From contig NZ_CP094466.1 of assembly GCF_023347255.1 (NCBI RefSeq), positions 248,001-312,000 on the forward strand: 64,000 nt of DNA, in the 5' to 3' direction. The DNA is from Faecalibacterium sp. I4-3-84. Its GTDB lineage: Bacteria > Bacillota > Clostridia > Oscillospirales > Ruminococcaceae. Position numbers and translations under genes: made by a program. Shown here piece by piece: positions 54,689-63,484 of this stretch (position 1 is its first letter; every line of letters begins with the position of its first letter). The notes beneath the pieces were generated by a model that saw only the letters and a program-made list of their open reading frames with translations, made no database searches and had not been told where the DNA came from.

Positions 54689-55093
54689 TCAGGTTTCGTT
54701 GGGGTCGAACTGCTGCCACAGTGTTTCAAACAGCTCGTGCACACGGCCCAGCTGACCGTTCAGATACAGCCAGCCCAGCAGGCACTCGAAGCCGGTGGAA
54801 GCACGGTATTCCTCCGGGGAAGCGTGCTTTGCCACGCTGGCCTTGCTGGCGTTGCGGCCCCGCTTGAACACGGCCAGTTCGTCCTCAGTGAACAGCGGCT
54901 CCAGCAGCTGTTCCTCCCGGAACTGTGCCCGGGCCGAGACGTATTTGACCTTTTCTGCGTTGAGCTTTCCGGCAGACAGGCGGTGGTGCTCCACCAGACG
55001 CTGTCGCACCAGCAGTTCCAGCACGCTGTCGCCCACAAAGGCCAGCGCCAAGGGGCTAAGCTCCCGCGGGTCGATCTTTTCAGGTTCGTTCAT
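54689..55093 (-). CDS. mrnC: Mini-ribonuclease III
   Basis: Dimeric RNase III-like nuclease without a dsRNA-binding domain; in Bacillus subtilis it trims 23S rRNA precursor ends. 134 residues. LSPLALAFVGDSVLELLVRQ holds the RNase III signature acids, FKRGRNA the loop, and YRASTGFECLLGWLYLNG the second acidic pair. It lies 9 bp downstream of obg. The 23S processing stem at 23709/26744 is its expected substrate type. Confidence 0.93.
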   Translation of the reverse strand: MNEPEKIDPRELSPLALAFVGDSVLELLVRQRLVEHHRLSAGKLNAEKVKYVSARAQFREEQLLEPLFTEDELAVFKRGRNASKASVAKHASPEEYRASTGFECLLGWLYLNGQLGRVHELFETLWQQFDPNET

Positions 55094-55102
55094 AGTGACC
55101 TC

Positions 55103-56386
55103 TTAGAAGATATAATCGAACTGGTAATCGCCAATGAGAATGGTGTCGTTCTCCTGCACGCCCTTTGCCACCAGAGCGTCCAGAATGCCGCTCTCACCCA
55201 ACTGACGCTGGAAGAACTGCAGGCTTTCGTAGTCGTCCACATTGCTGCCGGCCAGAATGTATTCCAGCCACGGGGCTTCCACGCTCCATACATGGGCTTC
55301 CATGCGCTTGATCTCAAACGCACGGTCGTTGGCCTTGGGTTCGGGCTTCTTGTACTCGGGAGCAAACACCGGCACCGGCGGGATATCCTTCAGGCGGTTA
55401 TACACGAGGCCCGGCAGTTCCTTCACGCCCTGCATCGTAGCGGCAGAGATGGGCACAAAGGTCAAGCCCTTGCCTTCCACATACTTGCGGAAAGCTTCGA
55501 TCTGCTCCTCGGTGGCCAGATCGCACTTGTTGCCAATGACGATCTGCGGGCGCTCAGCCAGCACAGGGCTGAACTTTGCCAGCTCCTCGTTGATCTTTTC
55601 AAAATCCTCAATGGGTTCACGGCACTCGCTGCCAGAAACATCCACCACATGCAGCAGCAGGCGGCAGCGCTCCACATGGCGCAGGAAGTCATGTCCCAGA
55701 CCGATGCCCTCGCTGGCACCCTCGATCAGGCCGGGGATGTCGGCGCAGACAAAGCTTGCGCCCTCCGCCACGGATACAACGCCCAGCGTGGGCACCAGCG
55801 TGGTGAAGTGGTAGTTTGCGATCTTAGGCTTGGCTGCGCTGATGGTGGAAATGAGGGTAGACTTACCCACATTGGGGAAGCCAATCAGACCCACATCGGC
55901 GATCAGCTTCAGCTCCAGCGTCACCTGAATGTCTTCGCCGGGCATACCGGGCTTTGCAAACTTGGGGATCTGTCGGGTGGGAGTGGCAAAATGCGCATTG
56001 CCGTAGCCGCCGCGGCCACCCTTTGCAATGGTGACTGGGGTGTGGTCGGACAGGTCCGCAATGACAAGGCCGCTCTCGGCGTCCTTGATGACGGTGCCCA
56101 GCGGCACCTTGATAACAAGGTTCTCCGCGTTTTTGCCGTGGCACAGGCTTGCACCGCCCTTGCCACCCTCCGGGGCCACATACTTGCGCTTATAGCGGAA
56201 ATCCATCAGGGTGGTCAGGTGATCGTCCACCACAAAGATGATATCGCCGCCGCGGCCGCCGTCGCCGCCGTCCGGGCCGCCAGCGGCCACGAATTTTTCA
56301 CGGTGAAAGCTCACCGCACCGTCGCCGCCCTTGCCCGCGTGGAGCCATATCGTGGCGATGTCGATAAAGTTGGTTTGTGCTGCCAT
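55103..56386 (-). CDS. obg: GTPase Obg (ribosome assembly)
   Basis: Essential GTPase acting in 50S subunit assembly. 427 residues from the ATG at 56386 (AAGGAGG upstream). Obg glycine-rich domain 1-160 (WLHAGKGGDGAVSFHREKF; GGRGGYGNAHFATPTRQ). G domain: GFPNVGKST (G1), DIPGLIEGASEGIGLG (G3), NKCD (G4), SAA (G5). The C-terminal OCT domain, present in Firmicutes, covers about 345-427. It is grouped with rplU and rpmA as in most bacteria, though a terminator and repeat lie between rpmA and obg. Confidence 0.97.
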   Translation of the reverse strand: MAAQTNFIDIATIWLHAGKGGDGAVSFHREKFVAAGGPDGGDGGRGGDIIFVVDDHLTTLMDFRYKRKYVAPEGGKGGASLCHGKNAENLVIKVPLGTVIKDAESGLVIADLSDHTPVTIAKGGRGGYGNAHFATPTRQIPKFAKPGMPGEDIQVTLELKLIADVGLIGFPNVGKSTLISTISAAKPKIANYHFTTLVPTLGVVSVAEGASFVCADIPGLIEGASEGIGLGHDFLRHVERCRLLLHVVDVSGSECREPIEDFEKINEELAKFSPVLAERPQIVIGNKCDLATEEQIEAFRKYVEGKGLTFVPISAATMQGVKELPGLVYNRLKDIPPVPVFAPEYKKPEPKANDRAFEIKRMEAHVWSVEAPWLEYILAGSNVDDYESLQFFQRQLGESGILDALVAKGVQENDTILIGDYQFDYIF

Positions 56387-56437
56387 ACAGCCCCTCCTTA
56401 GTTTTATATGTTCGTTTATTCCCCTTCCCTTGCCGGG

Positions 56438-56539
56438 AACTCCTTCCGGCATCGCTGCACGATGCCACCTCCCTCAAGGAGGGAGGCTTTAAGGCCCCCT
56501 CCCCGAGGGGACTGTCGCCACAGGCGACTGGGGGAGTTT
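56438..56539. repeat. MITE-like palindromic element, copy 2
   Basis: About 102 bp beginning AACTCCTTCC and ending GGGGGAGTTT, with an internal hairpin CCTCCCTCAAGGAGGGAGG and a second GTCGCCACAGGCGAC. Related to copy 1 by its ends and first hairpin. It lies between rpmA and obg. Confidence 0.7.
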
Positions 56540-56571
56540 CTGCCAGACAGTCAAAAAGAGAATTCTTCATC

Positions 56572-56603
56572 AAAAAGAGCCGGGCCACGAGGGTCCGGCT
56601 CTC
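56572..56603 (-). terminator. Terminator after rpmA
   Basis: On the minus strand GAGAGCCGG pairs with CCGGCTC, followed by TTTTT; it separates rplU-rpmA from obg. Confidence 0.85.
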
Positions 56604-56629
56604 TACGTTTTGCAGTTATCCGAAAGAAG

Positions 56630-56881
56630 TTACTGCTTGACGCTGCACTTCTTGCCGTCTTTACCCACGCGCTCGAAACGGACGGTACCGTCCACCAGAG
56701 CAAACAGGGTGTCATCGCTGCCCTTGCCAACGTTTTCACCCGGCATGATGTGGGTGCCACGCTGACGAACCAGGATGTTGCCGGCCAGAACGAACTGACC
56801 GTCTGCACGCTTGGTGCCCAGACGCTGTGCTGCGGAATCGCGGCCGTTCTTGGTGCTGCCTACGCCCTTTTTATGTGCCAT
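56630..56881 (-). CDS. rpmA: 50S ribosomal protein L27
   Basis: 83 residues. [20 protein letters not shown] starts directly at the mature L27 end, and [20 protein letters not shown] follows. Most Firmicute L27 proteins carry a short N-terminal extension ending in a phenylalanine-rich cleavage site removed by the protease Prp; this one has none. The prp gene that usually sits between rplU and rpmA is also absent (14-bp gap). Confidence 0.97.
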   Translation of the reverse strand: MAHKKGVGSTKNGRDSAAQRLGTKRADGQFVLAGNILVRQRGTHIMPGENVGKGSDDTLFALVDGTVRFERVGKDGKKCSVKQ

Positions 56882-56895
56882 TGTAATTTACCTCC

Positions 56896-57207
56896 TTAGC
56901 CGTTGATCGCAGTGATCTCAACCTTGGTGAAGGGCTGACGATGGCCCATACGGCGAGCACTGTGCTTCTTTGCGCGATAGGTGATGATGTTCAGCTTCTT
57001 GCCCTTGCCATTCTTGATGACCTTGGCAGTAACGGTAGCACCCTCAACAACGGGAGCGCCAACCTTCACAGAACCCTCCTCGCCAATAGCGAGAACCTGA
57101 TCAAACTTCACTTCGGAGTCGGCCTCAACGTCCAGCTTTTCGATGTAGACGATGTCGCCCTGCTCCACGCGGTACTGCTTACCGCCGGTAACAATGATTG
57201 CGTACAT
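56896..57207 (-). CDS. rplU: 50S ribosomal protein L21
   Basis: 103 residues from the ATG at 57207; AAAGGAATG upstream favours it over the ATG three codons earlier. [20 protein letters not shown] and the ending [15 protein letters not shown] are typical, with [13 protein letters not shown] in between. First gene of rplU-rpmA, behind a good promoter and a structured leader. Confidence 0.97.
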   Translation of the reverse strand: MYAIIVTGGKQYRVEQGDIVYIEKLDVEADSEVKFDQVLAIGEEGSVKVGAPVVEGATVTAKVIKNGKGKKLNIITYRAKKHSARRMGHRQPFTKVEITAING

Positions 57208-57326
57208 TTTGTTCATTCCTTTTCGTTGTACTCGCTGGTCGTAAAGGCAGGCCCTTACACTGGGCCATTTCAGGCGCCCACACCACGCGGCTAGAATAGT
57301 ATAGCAAAAAAACGATGGAAATGCAA
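57208..57326 (-). promoter_or_regulatory. rplU promoter and leader, candidate L21 leader RNA
   Basis: TTGCAT (57321-57326) and TATACT (57298-57303) on the minus strand have a 17-bp spacer. The leader of about 80 nt contains paired segments such as GGCCCAGTGTAAGGGCC. Firmicutes commonly have an L21 leader motif at this place; I could not verify the consensus by eye. Confidence 0.65.
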
Positions 57327-57355
57327 GAGGAATTTTCCTCTTTCCGAAAGATTTT

Positions 57356-58408
57356 TTATTGTTTCGCCTTCCCGCTTTCCGCGATGGTGCGTTTTACTTC
57401 CGCGTTGTAGGCTTCGGTGCGCTCCACGAACAGCTTACGCGGGCTGGAGGCCAGCAGTTCAGTATCTGCATCCGTCATCAGACCGATAACAGCTTTTTCT
57501 TTGCTCAGCTTATTGACTGCAGCTTCGTTGTCCGCCGTCATTGCCAGCTTTACCATCAGGGGCTTGTCCTTGAACTTGTGGGTAAAGTAAATTTCCGCAG
57601 CCATACCGACTACCACAGCGATACCTGCCACCAGCTGGGATGCCCGCAGACCAATGGAGGGCACCAGCATCAGACTGTCGGTGCGCAGGGCTTCGATCCA
57701 GAAGCGGCCCGCGCCGTACCAGATCATATACCGCAGGGCAATGTCACCGTTGAACTTGCGCTTTTTAATGTAACGGAACAGCAGGAGAAAGCCCACAAAG
57801 CACCAGATGCTTTCGTACAGGAAGGTGGGATGCACCGGCAGATTCGGGTCAATGGTCACGCCGCTCTGGGCCGTGACTGTGCTGCCCATCAGGTAAGCGC
57901 GGGTCGTTTCGCTGAACATGCCCCACGGCAGGGTGGTGTTGCAACCAAAGGCCTCCTGATTGAAGAAGTTGCCCCAGCGGCCGCAGCCCTGTCCCAGCAG
58001 AAAGCCCATAGCGGTCAGGTCGAACATGGGCAGCACCGGCACGCCCCGCCGTTTGCAGGCCAAGCCACCGAACAGAAAGCCGCCGATGATGCCACCGTAG
58101 ATGGCAAGGCCGCCATCCCGAATGGCGATCATCTCCCAGATGCTTTCGTATTTAAAGGGTGCCATGGCCACATAGTAAGCGCGGGCGCTGACAATGCCCA
58201 GCACGATGCCGATCAGGATCACGTCCACCATGCTGTCCGGGTCCACGCCGAACTCGATGCTGTGGCGGAACGCAAATACCAGCGCCAGACAGATGCCAAA
58301 GGCAATGCACACGCCATACCAGTAAATATTGAACCCGCCAATGGAAAGGGCCACGCGGTTGATCTCAAAGCTCAGGCCCAGCCCCGGGAACTGCACCAGA
58401 TTTGTCAT
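57356..58408 (-). CDS. lgt: Prolipoprotein diacylglyceryl transferase
   Basis: Attaches diacylglycerol to the lipobox cysteine of prolipoproteins, such as the two binding proteins in this window. 350 residues from the ATG at 58408, overlapping the stop of the M16 gene (ATGA). Seven membrane segments; the signature [17 protein letters not shown] holds the essential residues. The protein is about 70 residues longer at the C-terminus than Bacillus Lgt, with a charged cytoplasmic tail. A slippery in-frame extension upstream is inside the neighbouring gene and not used. Confidence 0.95.
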   Translation of the reverse strand: MTNLVQFPGLGLSFEINRVALSIGGFNIYWYGVCIAFGICLALVFAFRHSIEFGVDPDSMVDVILIGIVLGIVSARAYYVAMAPFKYESIWEMIAIRDGGLAIYGGIIGGFLFGGLACKRRGVPVLPMFDLTAMGFLLGQGCGRWGNFFNQEAFGCNTTLPWGMFSETTRAYLMGSTVTAQSGVTIDPNLPVHPTFLYESIWCFVGFLLLFRYIKKRKFNGDIALRYMIWYGAGRFWIEALRTDSLMLVPSIGLRASQLVAGIAVVVGMAAEIYFTHKFKDKPLMVKLAMTADNEAAVNKLSKEKAVIGLMTDADTELLASSPRKLFVERTEAYNAEVKRTIAESGKAKQ

Positions 58409-59715
58409 TCTGCTTCCTCCTCGTTCTCGGCCAGCGGCGCAGTGCCATCTGGCAGAATATCCATCACAGCCATGCGGTCGGTGCTGAGGATGTGCTGCAG
58501 CGCAGCGTCCGCATCCTCGGCAGTCAGCCCTGCCAGCATGGTGATCTGCTGCGCCACCGTCTGGCCGGATAGGGCAAAATCTGCCATCTGGCTGGCCGAG
58601 TCCTCCACATTTTCCAGATTTTCGATCAGCTGGCCGTACTTTTCGTTCTTGCACAGGGTAAAGATCTCCCGGTCCACGCCTTCTGCGCGGATGCGGGCGA
58701 TCTCGTCCAGAAGCATCTGCTTCACGGCATCGGGTGCATCGCTCTCGCCGGTGAACAGGATGCAGCAGCAGCCGTCCACCCGCAGCACTTCCCCGCCAAA
58801 GCCGGGGTTCACAAGGCCTCCGTCGTACAGGCGGCGGTACAGCGGCGACATGCCGCCTGTGATGCAGCTCAGGATCAGATCATACAGCGCTTCAGTGCGC
58901 AGATCGTTCGGGGGCAACGGCTTCTCCTTGAAGCCCACGCCGAAGCAGGGTTTGGACACCGGCATTTTCAGGGTCTTATGGGCTGCCGCCAGCGTCATGG
59001 GTTCCGGCTTCCACAGCCGCTGCACTCTTTCGGTGCTGCGCGGTCTCATCAGGCCGTGGCGCTCACAGGCAGCCAGGATCTGCTCCATGGTAGTGTTGCC
59101 GGCAGCCGCCAGCACCATATTGCCCGGTGCATAGAAGGCTTTGCAGCTGTCGTAAAGCATCTCCGGCGTGATCTCAGCAATGCTCTCCACCGTACCCGCG
59201 ATATCGCTGCGGATGGGATGCTCGTGGTACAAGCACTCGAACAGGCCGGTGATGAGCCGCCAGTCCGGGCTGTCATCGTACATTTTGATCTCCTGCCCGA
59301 TGATGCCCTGCTCCTTGGCGATGGTCTGCTCGGTAAAGTACGGATGAGTCACCATGCCCAGCAGCACATCCAAGCTTTCGTCCAGCTGCTGGGTCGCAGT
59401 GAACAGGTAGCAGGTGCGGTCAAAGCTGGTAAATGCGTTGGCATTGGCACCGGTCTTGGCATACTTTGCAAAGGCATCGCCGTCCTGATCTTCAAACATC
59501 TTGTGCTCGAGGAAGTGTGCCACGCCTGCAGGCAGATGCACCTCTTTGCCGTCCAGCCGGAAATCCCGGTCAATGGAGCCAAAGCGGGTAGCAAAAATGA
59601 CATGAGTGCTGGAATAACCCGGCATGGGCCGCACGATAACGGTCAGTCCGGATGGCAGGGTCTGCCACTGGTCAGCCACGGTCTTTTCCAGCAGGGTCTG
59701 GTTATTCTGCGGCAT
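58405..59715 (-). CDS. M16 peptidase, YfmH-like (zinc site intact)
   Basis: 436 residues, behind AAAGGAGGTGG. The inverted zinc motif HFLEH in VAHFLEHKMFED with a downstream glutamate (GIIGQEIKMYDDSP) indicates an active metallopeptidase. It pairs with the gene just upstream, whose end it overlaps by 14 bp, as in yfmF-yfmH of Bacillus, where both take part in 5-aminopentanol modification of EF-P. Whether that pathway exists here is unknown. Coupled to lgt downstream. Confidence 0.88.
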   Translation of the reverse strand: MPQNNQTLLEKTVADQWQTLPSGLTVIVRPMPGYSSTHVIFATRFGSIDRDFRLDGKEVHLPAGVAHFLEHKMFEDQDGDAFAKYAKTGANANAFTSFDRTCYLFTATQQLDESLDVLLGMVTHPYFTEQTIAKEQGIIGQEIKMYDDSPDWRLITGLFECLYHEHPIRSDIAGTVESIAEITPEMLYDSCKAFYAPGNMVLAAAGNTTMEQILAACERHGLMRPRSTERVQRLWKPEPMTLAAAHKTLKMPVSKPCFGVGFKEKPLPPNDLRTEALYDLILSCITGGMSPLYRRLYDGGLVNPGFGGEVLRVDGCCCILFTGESDAPDAVKQMLLDEIARIRAEGVDREIFTLCKNEKYGQLIENLENVEDSASQMADFALSGQTVAQQITMLAGLTAEDADAALQHILSTDRMAVMDILPDGTAPLAENEEEAE

Positions 59716-60997
59716 GAGCGGCCACCTCCTTTGTGAGCAGATAGCTGACCGAGAGGGTCAGTTTGCGCAGGATGGCGCGCACGTCGTCCTTGGTCACGGC
59801 CTGCAGAGCGGCGCGGGCTTCGGCGGGTGTCTGCACCTTGGCCGGGTCGCCGCCGCGCAGCACTTCAATGTAATACCATGTCTCGATGCCGCCCAAGGTA
59901 TCCTCTACCCCCTGCATCCCGCTCAGCAGACCCCGACGGCAGTCCTCAAATTCATCGTCGGTGATGGGGCCATCGCACAGGTCGGCCAGTTCCTTCAAGA
60001 TGGCCTGCTCTGCCCGGGCTGCGTCGGCGTGCTCCACGCCGCTGTTCACAGCCATGCTTCCGGTAAAGCTCTGGAACGAGGACGAGCAGTAGTAGCACAG
60101 GTGGTCACGTTCGCGCACATTCAGGAACAGGCGGCTGGTCACACTGCCGCCGTACAGCGCCATGGCAAGGCGCACAGCAGCCAGCTGTTCGGTGCGCATG
60201 GGTTCGCCCAGCGTGAACAGCATACAGAGCTTCGCCTGCACCATATCATAGGTTTCGGTTTTGTGCACCGGCTCCCGGCGGGGCATGGCAATGTTTTCCG
60301 CCAGCGGCAGCGGTGCGCGGTCAATTGCCGCAAGCTCTGCCAGCAGTGCATCCTTTACCGCAGCGGTCTGCTCTGCCGTGCAGCCCAGCACAAGCAGTTC
60401 AATGTTGGCGGTGCGCAGCATCTCGTAATAGGCTGCGGTAAGCTGTTCCGGTGTCAGGCCTTCCACCTCTTCCAGATAGCCCTCCTGCCGCACACCCGCC
60501 GGGCTGTCGCCAAAGAATTCCCGGTTGGCCTGATGCAGGCAGTAAAGGCGCTTATCGTTGATCTCATCTTCCAGCGCCTTTTTCAGCATCTGCTTTTCAA
60601 TGCCCACGGCTTCCGGATCAAAAGTGCCGCCCACAAAATACGGGTGAAAGGCCGCACCCAGTGCAATGGATGCATATTCCCTTGTAAGGGGCTCCCCTTC
60701 CAGCGCAAACTGGTCCTTGATACCGGTAACACTAACACACAGGTTGTGGCTGCAGCCCATGGGCCGGGCATCCACTGTGAGGTCTGCACCGTAGAGCTTG
60801 GCCAGCTTTTTGGTCAGGCGGGTCATATCCGGGCAGTCGGCATAGCCGCGCTCCAGCACCAGCGGCAGCAGCGCATGTGCTGTGGCCGTTTCCCGCTTTG
60901 CCGGAAAGGCAAAGTGGACGCTGATGCGGCAGCGGTTGAATTTTTCCGCCGGGTCACAGGAAAGATGCACACCCGGCGCAATGAGAGTACGTTCCAA
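59702..60997 (-). CDS. M16 peptidase-like protein, YfmF-like (inactive partner)
   Basis: 431 residues from a TTG start at 60997, six bases after CGGAGGA; the ATG eight codons upstream has no ribosome site. The position of the zinc motif reads HALLPLVLERG, without HxxEH, so this is the non-catalytic partner of the YfmH-like protein. GGSVTSRLFLNVRERDHLCYY is the typical C-terminal M16 motif. Together they should form a heterodimeric chamber as in other paired M16 proteins. Confidence 0.88.
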   Translation of the reverse strand: MERTLIAPGVHLSCDPAEKFNRCRISVHFAFPAKRETATAHALLPLVLERGYADCPDMTRLTKKLAKLYGADLTVDARPMGCSHNLCVSVTGIKDQFALEGEPLTREYASIALGAAFHPYFVGGTFDPEAVGIEKQMLKKALEDEINDKRLYCLHQANREFFGDSPAGVRQEGYLEEVEGLTPEQLTAAYYEMLRTANIELLVLGCTAEQTAAVKDALLAELAAIDRAPLPLAENIAMPRREPVHKTETYDMVQAKLCMLFTLGEPMRTEQLAAVRLAMALYGGSVTSRLFLNVRERDHLCYYCSSSFQSFTGSMAVNSGVEHADAARAEQAILKELADLCDGPITDDEFEDCRRGLLSGMQGVEDTLGGIETWYYIEVLRGGDPAKVQTPAEARAALQAVTKDDVRAILRKLTLSVSYLLTKEVAAHAAE

Positions 60998-61036
60998 TTT
61001 GTTCCTCCGCCCTGCTTTCACAGGGAGCTTTTATTT

Positions 61037-61849
61037 TTATGATGCCTTCTGCAAGGCAAGAAATTCTTCCAGACTCAAGCCGCTGGCACGGATGGCAAGG
61101 GCATTTTCAACGCCCACATACCGCCAGTGCCACGGCTCAAACACCACGCCGGTAGCAGCCTGCCTGTCCTGCGGATAGCGCAGGATAAAGCCGTATTCGG
61201 CGGCGTAGGCGGTGAGCCACTCGTAGGCGCGGGTCGTATCAAAGCCGGTATCACGGGTCGGGTAGTCCGTACTGAGGATATCCGCCGCATAGCCGGTGCC
61301 GTGATCATTGCATTCCGCAGGCGGCTGGATATCTGCCGCAAGGCTGGCGGCTTCTTCCTCGGTTTTGCCCTTTTCCAGATACTGCTGCTTCTGCGTCTCA
61401 TAGGCCGCGCTGCGGGCATCTGCGTCCTGATAGCCTGCCGTCAGCACCAGTGCAACGCCGTCCTCGGCCGCAGCCGCAGCCATTTTCTGGTAGGCTGCAG
61501 CTGCTTCGGCTTCCAGTTGGATACCGCTGGCTTCATCGGCATCGGCAAGGGCCGGAGAGGGTTCCTCGGCAAAAGGCAGATTGGTGTTCACCAGCACAAA
61601 ACGCTCATCGTCAGCATCAAAGCTGTAGCCGGTGCCATCGTAGCTGGCCGCATCAAAGCTCTGCGGCCCTGCAAGCATGGCGTTCACCTTTGGCAGTAGC
61701 CAGAGGATGCCTTTGGTCATAAGCGCCACAATGGCGGCGCAGACGAGAATGAGAATGGCCCAGTTGCGGACCAGACGCAGCCGCTTGCGGCGCTTCCACT
61801 GAGCGCGGGTCAGGCGGGGCTTTGCAGCATTTCTATCAGTCGGTTCCAT
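61037..61849 (-). CDS. Membrane-anchored D-Ala-D-Ala carboxypeptidase, VanY family
   Basis: 270 residues from the ATG at 61849 (AGGAG 14 bp upstream). A positively charged N-terminus is followed by one membrane segment (28-52), then an extracellular VanY domain. Zinc ligands: H in NDHGTGYAADI with its D, and H in FEPWHWRYVG; the catalytic E precedes the latter. GYQDADARSAAYE is the usual start of the core. It trims the terminal D-Ala of peptidoglycan peptides. No vanR/S or ligase genes are nearby, so this is housekeeping rather than resistance. Confidence 0.88.
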   Translation of the reverse strand: MEPTDRNAAKPRLTRAQWKRRKRLRLVRNWAILILVCAAIVALMTKGILWLLPKVNAMLAGPQSFDAASYDGTGYSFDADDERFVLVNTNLPFAEEPSPALADADEASGIQLEAEAAAAYQKMAAAAAEDGVALVLTAGYQDADARSAAYETQKQQYLEKGKTEEEAASLAADIQPPAECNDHGTGYAADILSTDYPTRDTGFDTTRAYEWLTAYAAEYGFILRYPQDRQAATGVVFEPWHWRYVGVENALAIRASGLSLEEFLALQKAS

Positions 61850-61978
61850 GGTGCGTTGCAGCTCCTTTTGCAGAATTTGCAGCGCACTGCGCCGCACAGA
61901 TACAGTGTATATTATACACCCCTTTGCATTTTGTGTAAACGCCGGAAGTGTAAAATAAGTATGACCGTCCTCGTCAGC

Positions 61979-62122
61979 GGCCTTGCCCTCTCCGTCCGCT
62001 CACACTGTTCGCGTCCACCTCTCCCAAAGTGAGAGGCCTTGGCAGAACCAGAAAGTTTTTCTCTTCGCCAGAGGCTCTCCCTTTGGGAGAGCTGTCGCGT
62101 AAGCGACTGAGAGGGCGAGGCC
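61979..62122. repeat. MITE-like palindromic element, copy 3
   Basis: About 144 bp with imperfect terminal inverted repeats GGCCTTGCCCTCTC/GAGAGGGCGAGGCC. Internal words TTGGCAG, CTTCGCCAGAGGCTC and the hairpin CTCTCCCTTTGGGAGAG correspond to parts of copy 1. It lies in the gap between the VanY gene and lysC. Confidence 0.78.
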
Positions 62123-62126
62123 GTCA

Positions 62127-62172
62127 ACAAAAAGAGCGCCGTACAGCTTCCAAAGAAACTGTACAGCGCACA
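62127..62172 (-). terminator. Terminator of lysC
   Basis: On the minus strand GCGCTGTACAG pairs with CTGTACGGCGC around a 13-nt loop, followed by TCTTTTTG. Confidence 0.9.
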
Positions 62173-62191
62173 AAATTCATTTTTTTACAGA

Positions 62192-63391
62192 TCAGTCAAA
62201 CAGCATATCGTGGATCGCAGAAACAGCCTTGTCGGCATCGTCGCGGTTGATGATGCAGGAGATCTTGATCTCGCTGGTGGAGATCATCTTGATGTTGATG
62301 TTGTTGTTGGACAGTGCCTCAAACATCTTGGAAGCAACGCCGCTGTGGCTCTGCATACCGGCACCCACAATGGAGACCTTGGCGCAGGTGGTGTCCACGC
62401 TCACATCGTTGAAGTGTGCACTCTCCTTCAGCACGCGCATGGCCAGATCGGCTTCGCCCTCAGAGCAGGTAAAGCTGATATCCTTCTTGCCGTCACGGCC
62501 GGTGGACTGCAGGATGATGTCCACGTTGATGTTCTTCTGGGCCAGCAGACCGAAGATCTTGAAGCTCATGCCCGGCTCATCGGGAACGTTCAGAATCGTG
62601 ATAACAGCAACATCAGTGTCTTTTGCGACACCCTTGATCAGCATACCTTCCATGTCTTTTGTAACCTCCTTGACCACCGTACCGGGCACGGGATTCAGGC
62701 TGGAGAGCACCTCCAGCTCCACATTATACTTTTTGGCCAGCTCCACGCTGCGGTTGTTCAGCACCTGTGCACCCAGAGATGCCAGCTCCAGCATCTCGTC
62801 AAAGGTGATCTCATCCAGCTTGCGGGTGTTGCGCACCTTGCGCGGGTCGGCCGTGTAAACGCCTTCCACATCGGTAAAGATCTGGCAGCGGTCTGCGTGC
62901 AGGGCTGCTGCAATGGCAACAGCGCTGGTGTCGGAGCCGCCGCGGCCCAGAGTGGTGATGTCATCCATCTTGTTCAGGCCCTGGAAGCCCGCCACAACGA
63001 CCACACGGTTGCGCTCCAGCTCAGAAGAGATGCGCTCTGTCTCCAAGCGGGTGATGCGCGCCTTGGTATAGGCGCGGTCGGTGCGGAAGCCAGCCTGCCA
63101 GCCGGTCAGGCTGATGGCATGGCAGCCCAGCTCATTCAGTGCCATGGCCAGCAGCGAAATGCTGATCTGCTCGCCGCTAGCCAGCAGCATATCCATTTCA
63201 CGGGCCGAAGGGTTGTGGGTGATCTCCCCAGCCTTGGCGATCAGGTCATCGGTGGTATCGCCTTGAGCGGACACCACCACAACTACGTCATTGCCCGCGT
63301 TGTGGGTGTTTGCCACAATGCGTGCCACGTTGAAGATACGGTCACGGTCCTTCACCGAAGAACCGCCGAACTTCTGTACGATCAACGCCAT
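62192..63391 (-). CDS. lysC: Aspartate kinase
   Basis: Phosphorylates aspartate, the first step to lysine, threonine and methionine. 399 residues. Start block ALIVQKFGGSSVKDRDRI; TTLGRGGSDTSAVAIAAALH and TDVEGVYTADPR are conserved catalytic segments. Two ACT domains (about 265-399) provide feedback control, with SIVGAGMQSHSGVASKMFEA and STSEIKISCII. It lies downstream of the homoserine kinase gene, fitting threonine synthesis. The gap of about 90 bp shows no clear terminator. Confidence 0.95.
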   Translation of the reverse strand: MALIVQKFGGSSVKDRDRIFNVARIVANTHNAGNDVVVVVSAQGDTTDDLIAKAGEITHNPSAREMDMLLASGEQISISLLAMALNELGCHAISLTGWQAGFRTDRAYTKARITRLETERISSELERNRVVVVAGFQGLNKMDDITTLGRGGSDTSAVAIAAALHADRCQIFTDVEGVYTADPRKVRNTRKLDEITFDEMLELASLGAQVLNNRSVELAKKYNVELEVLSSLNPVPGTVVKEVTKDMEGMLIKGVAKDTDVAVITILNVPDEPGMSFKIFGLLAQKNINVDIILQSTGRDGKKDISFTCSEGEADLAMRVLKESAHFNDVSVDTTCAKVSIVGAGMQSHSGVASKMFEALSNNNINIKMISTSEIKISCIINRDDADKAVSAIHDMLFD

Positions 63392-63484
63392 ATCTTGTCA
63401 CTCTCCTCTTTTTGTCCCTTTGTCAAAAGGGGGTACACCGGGCGGAAGCGGTCAGCAGCGCCTTGCACTTTCCTTACCCATTTA

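Noticed and set aside
61037-61849. VanY-type gene as an antibiotic-resistance determinant
   Set aside because: No van regulatory or ligase genes are nearby; single VanY-domain carboxypeptidases are common housekeeping enzymes.
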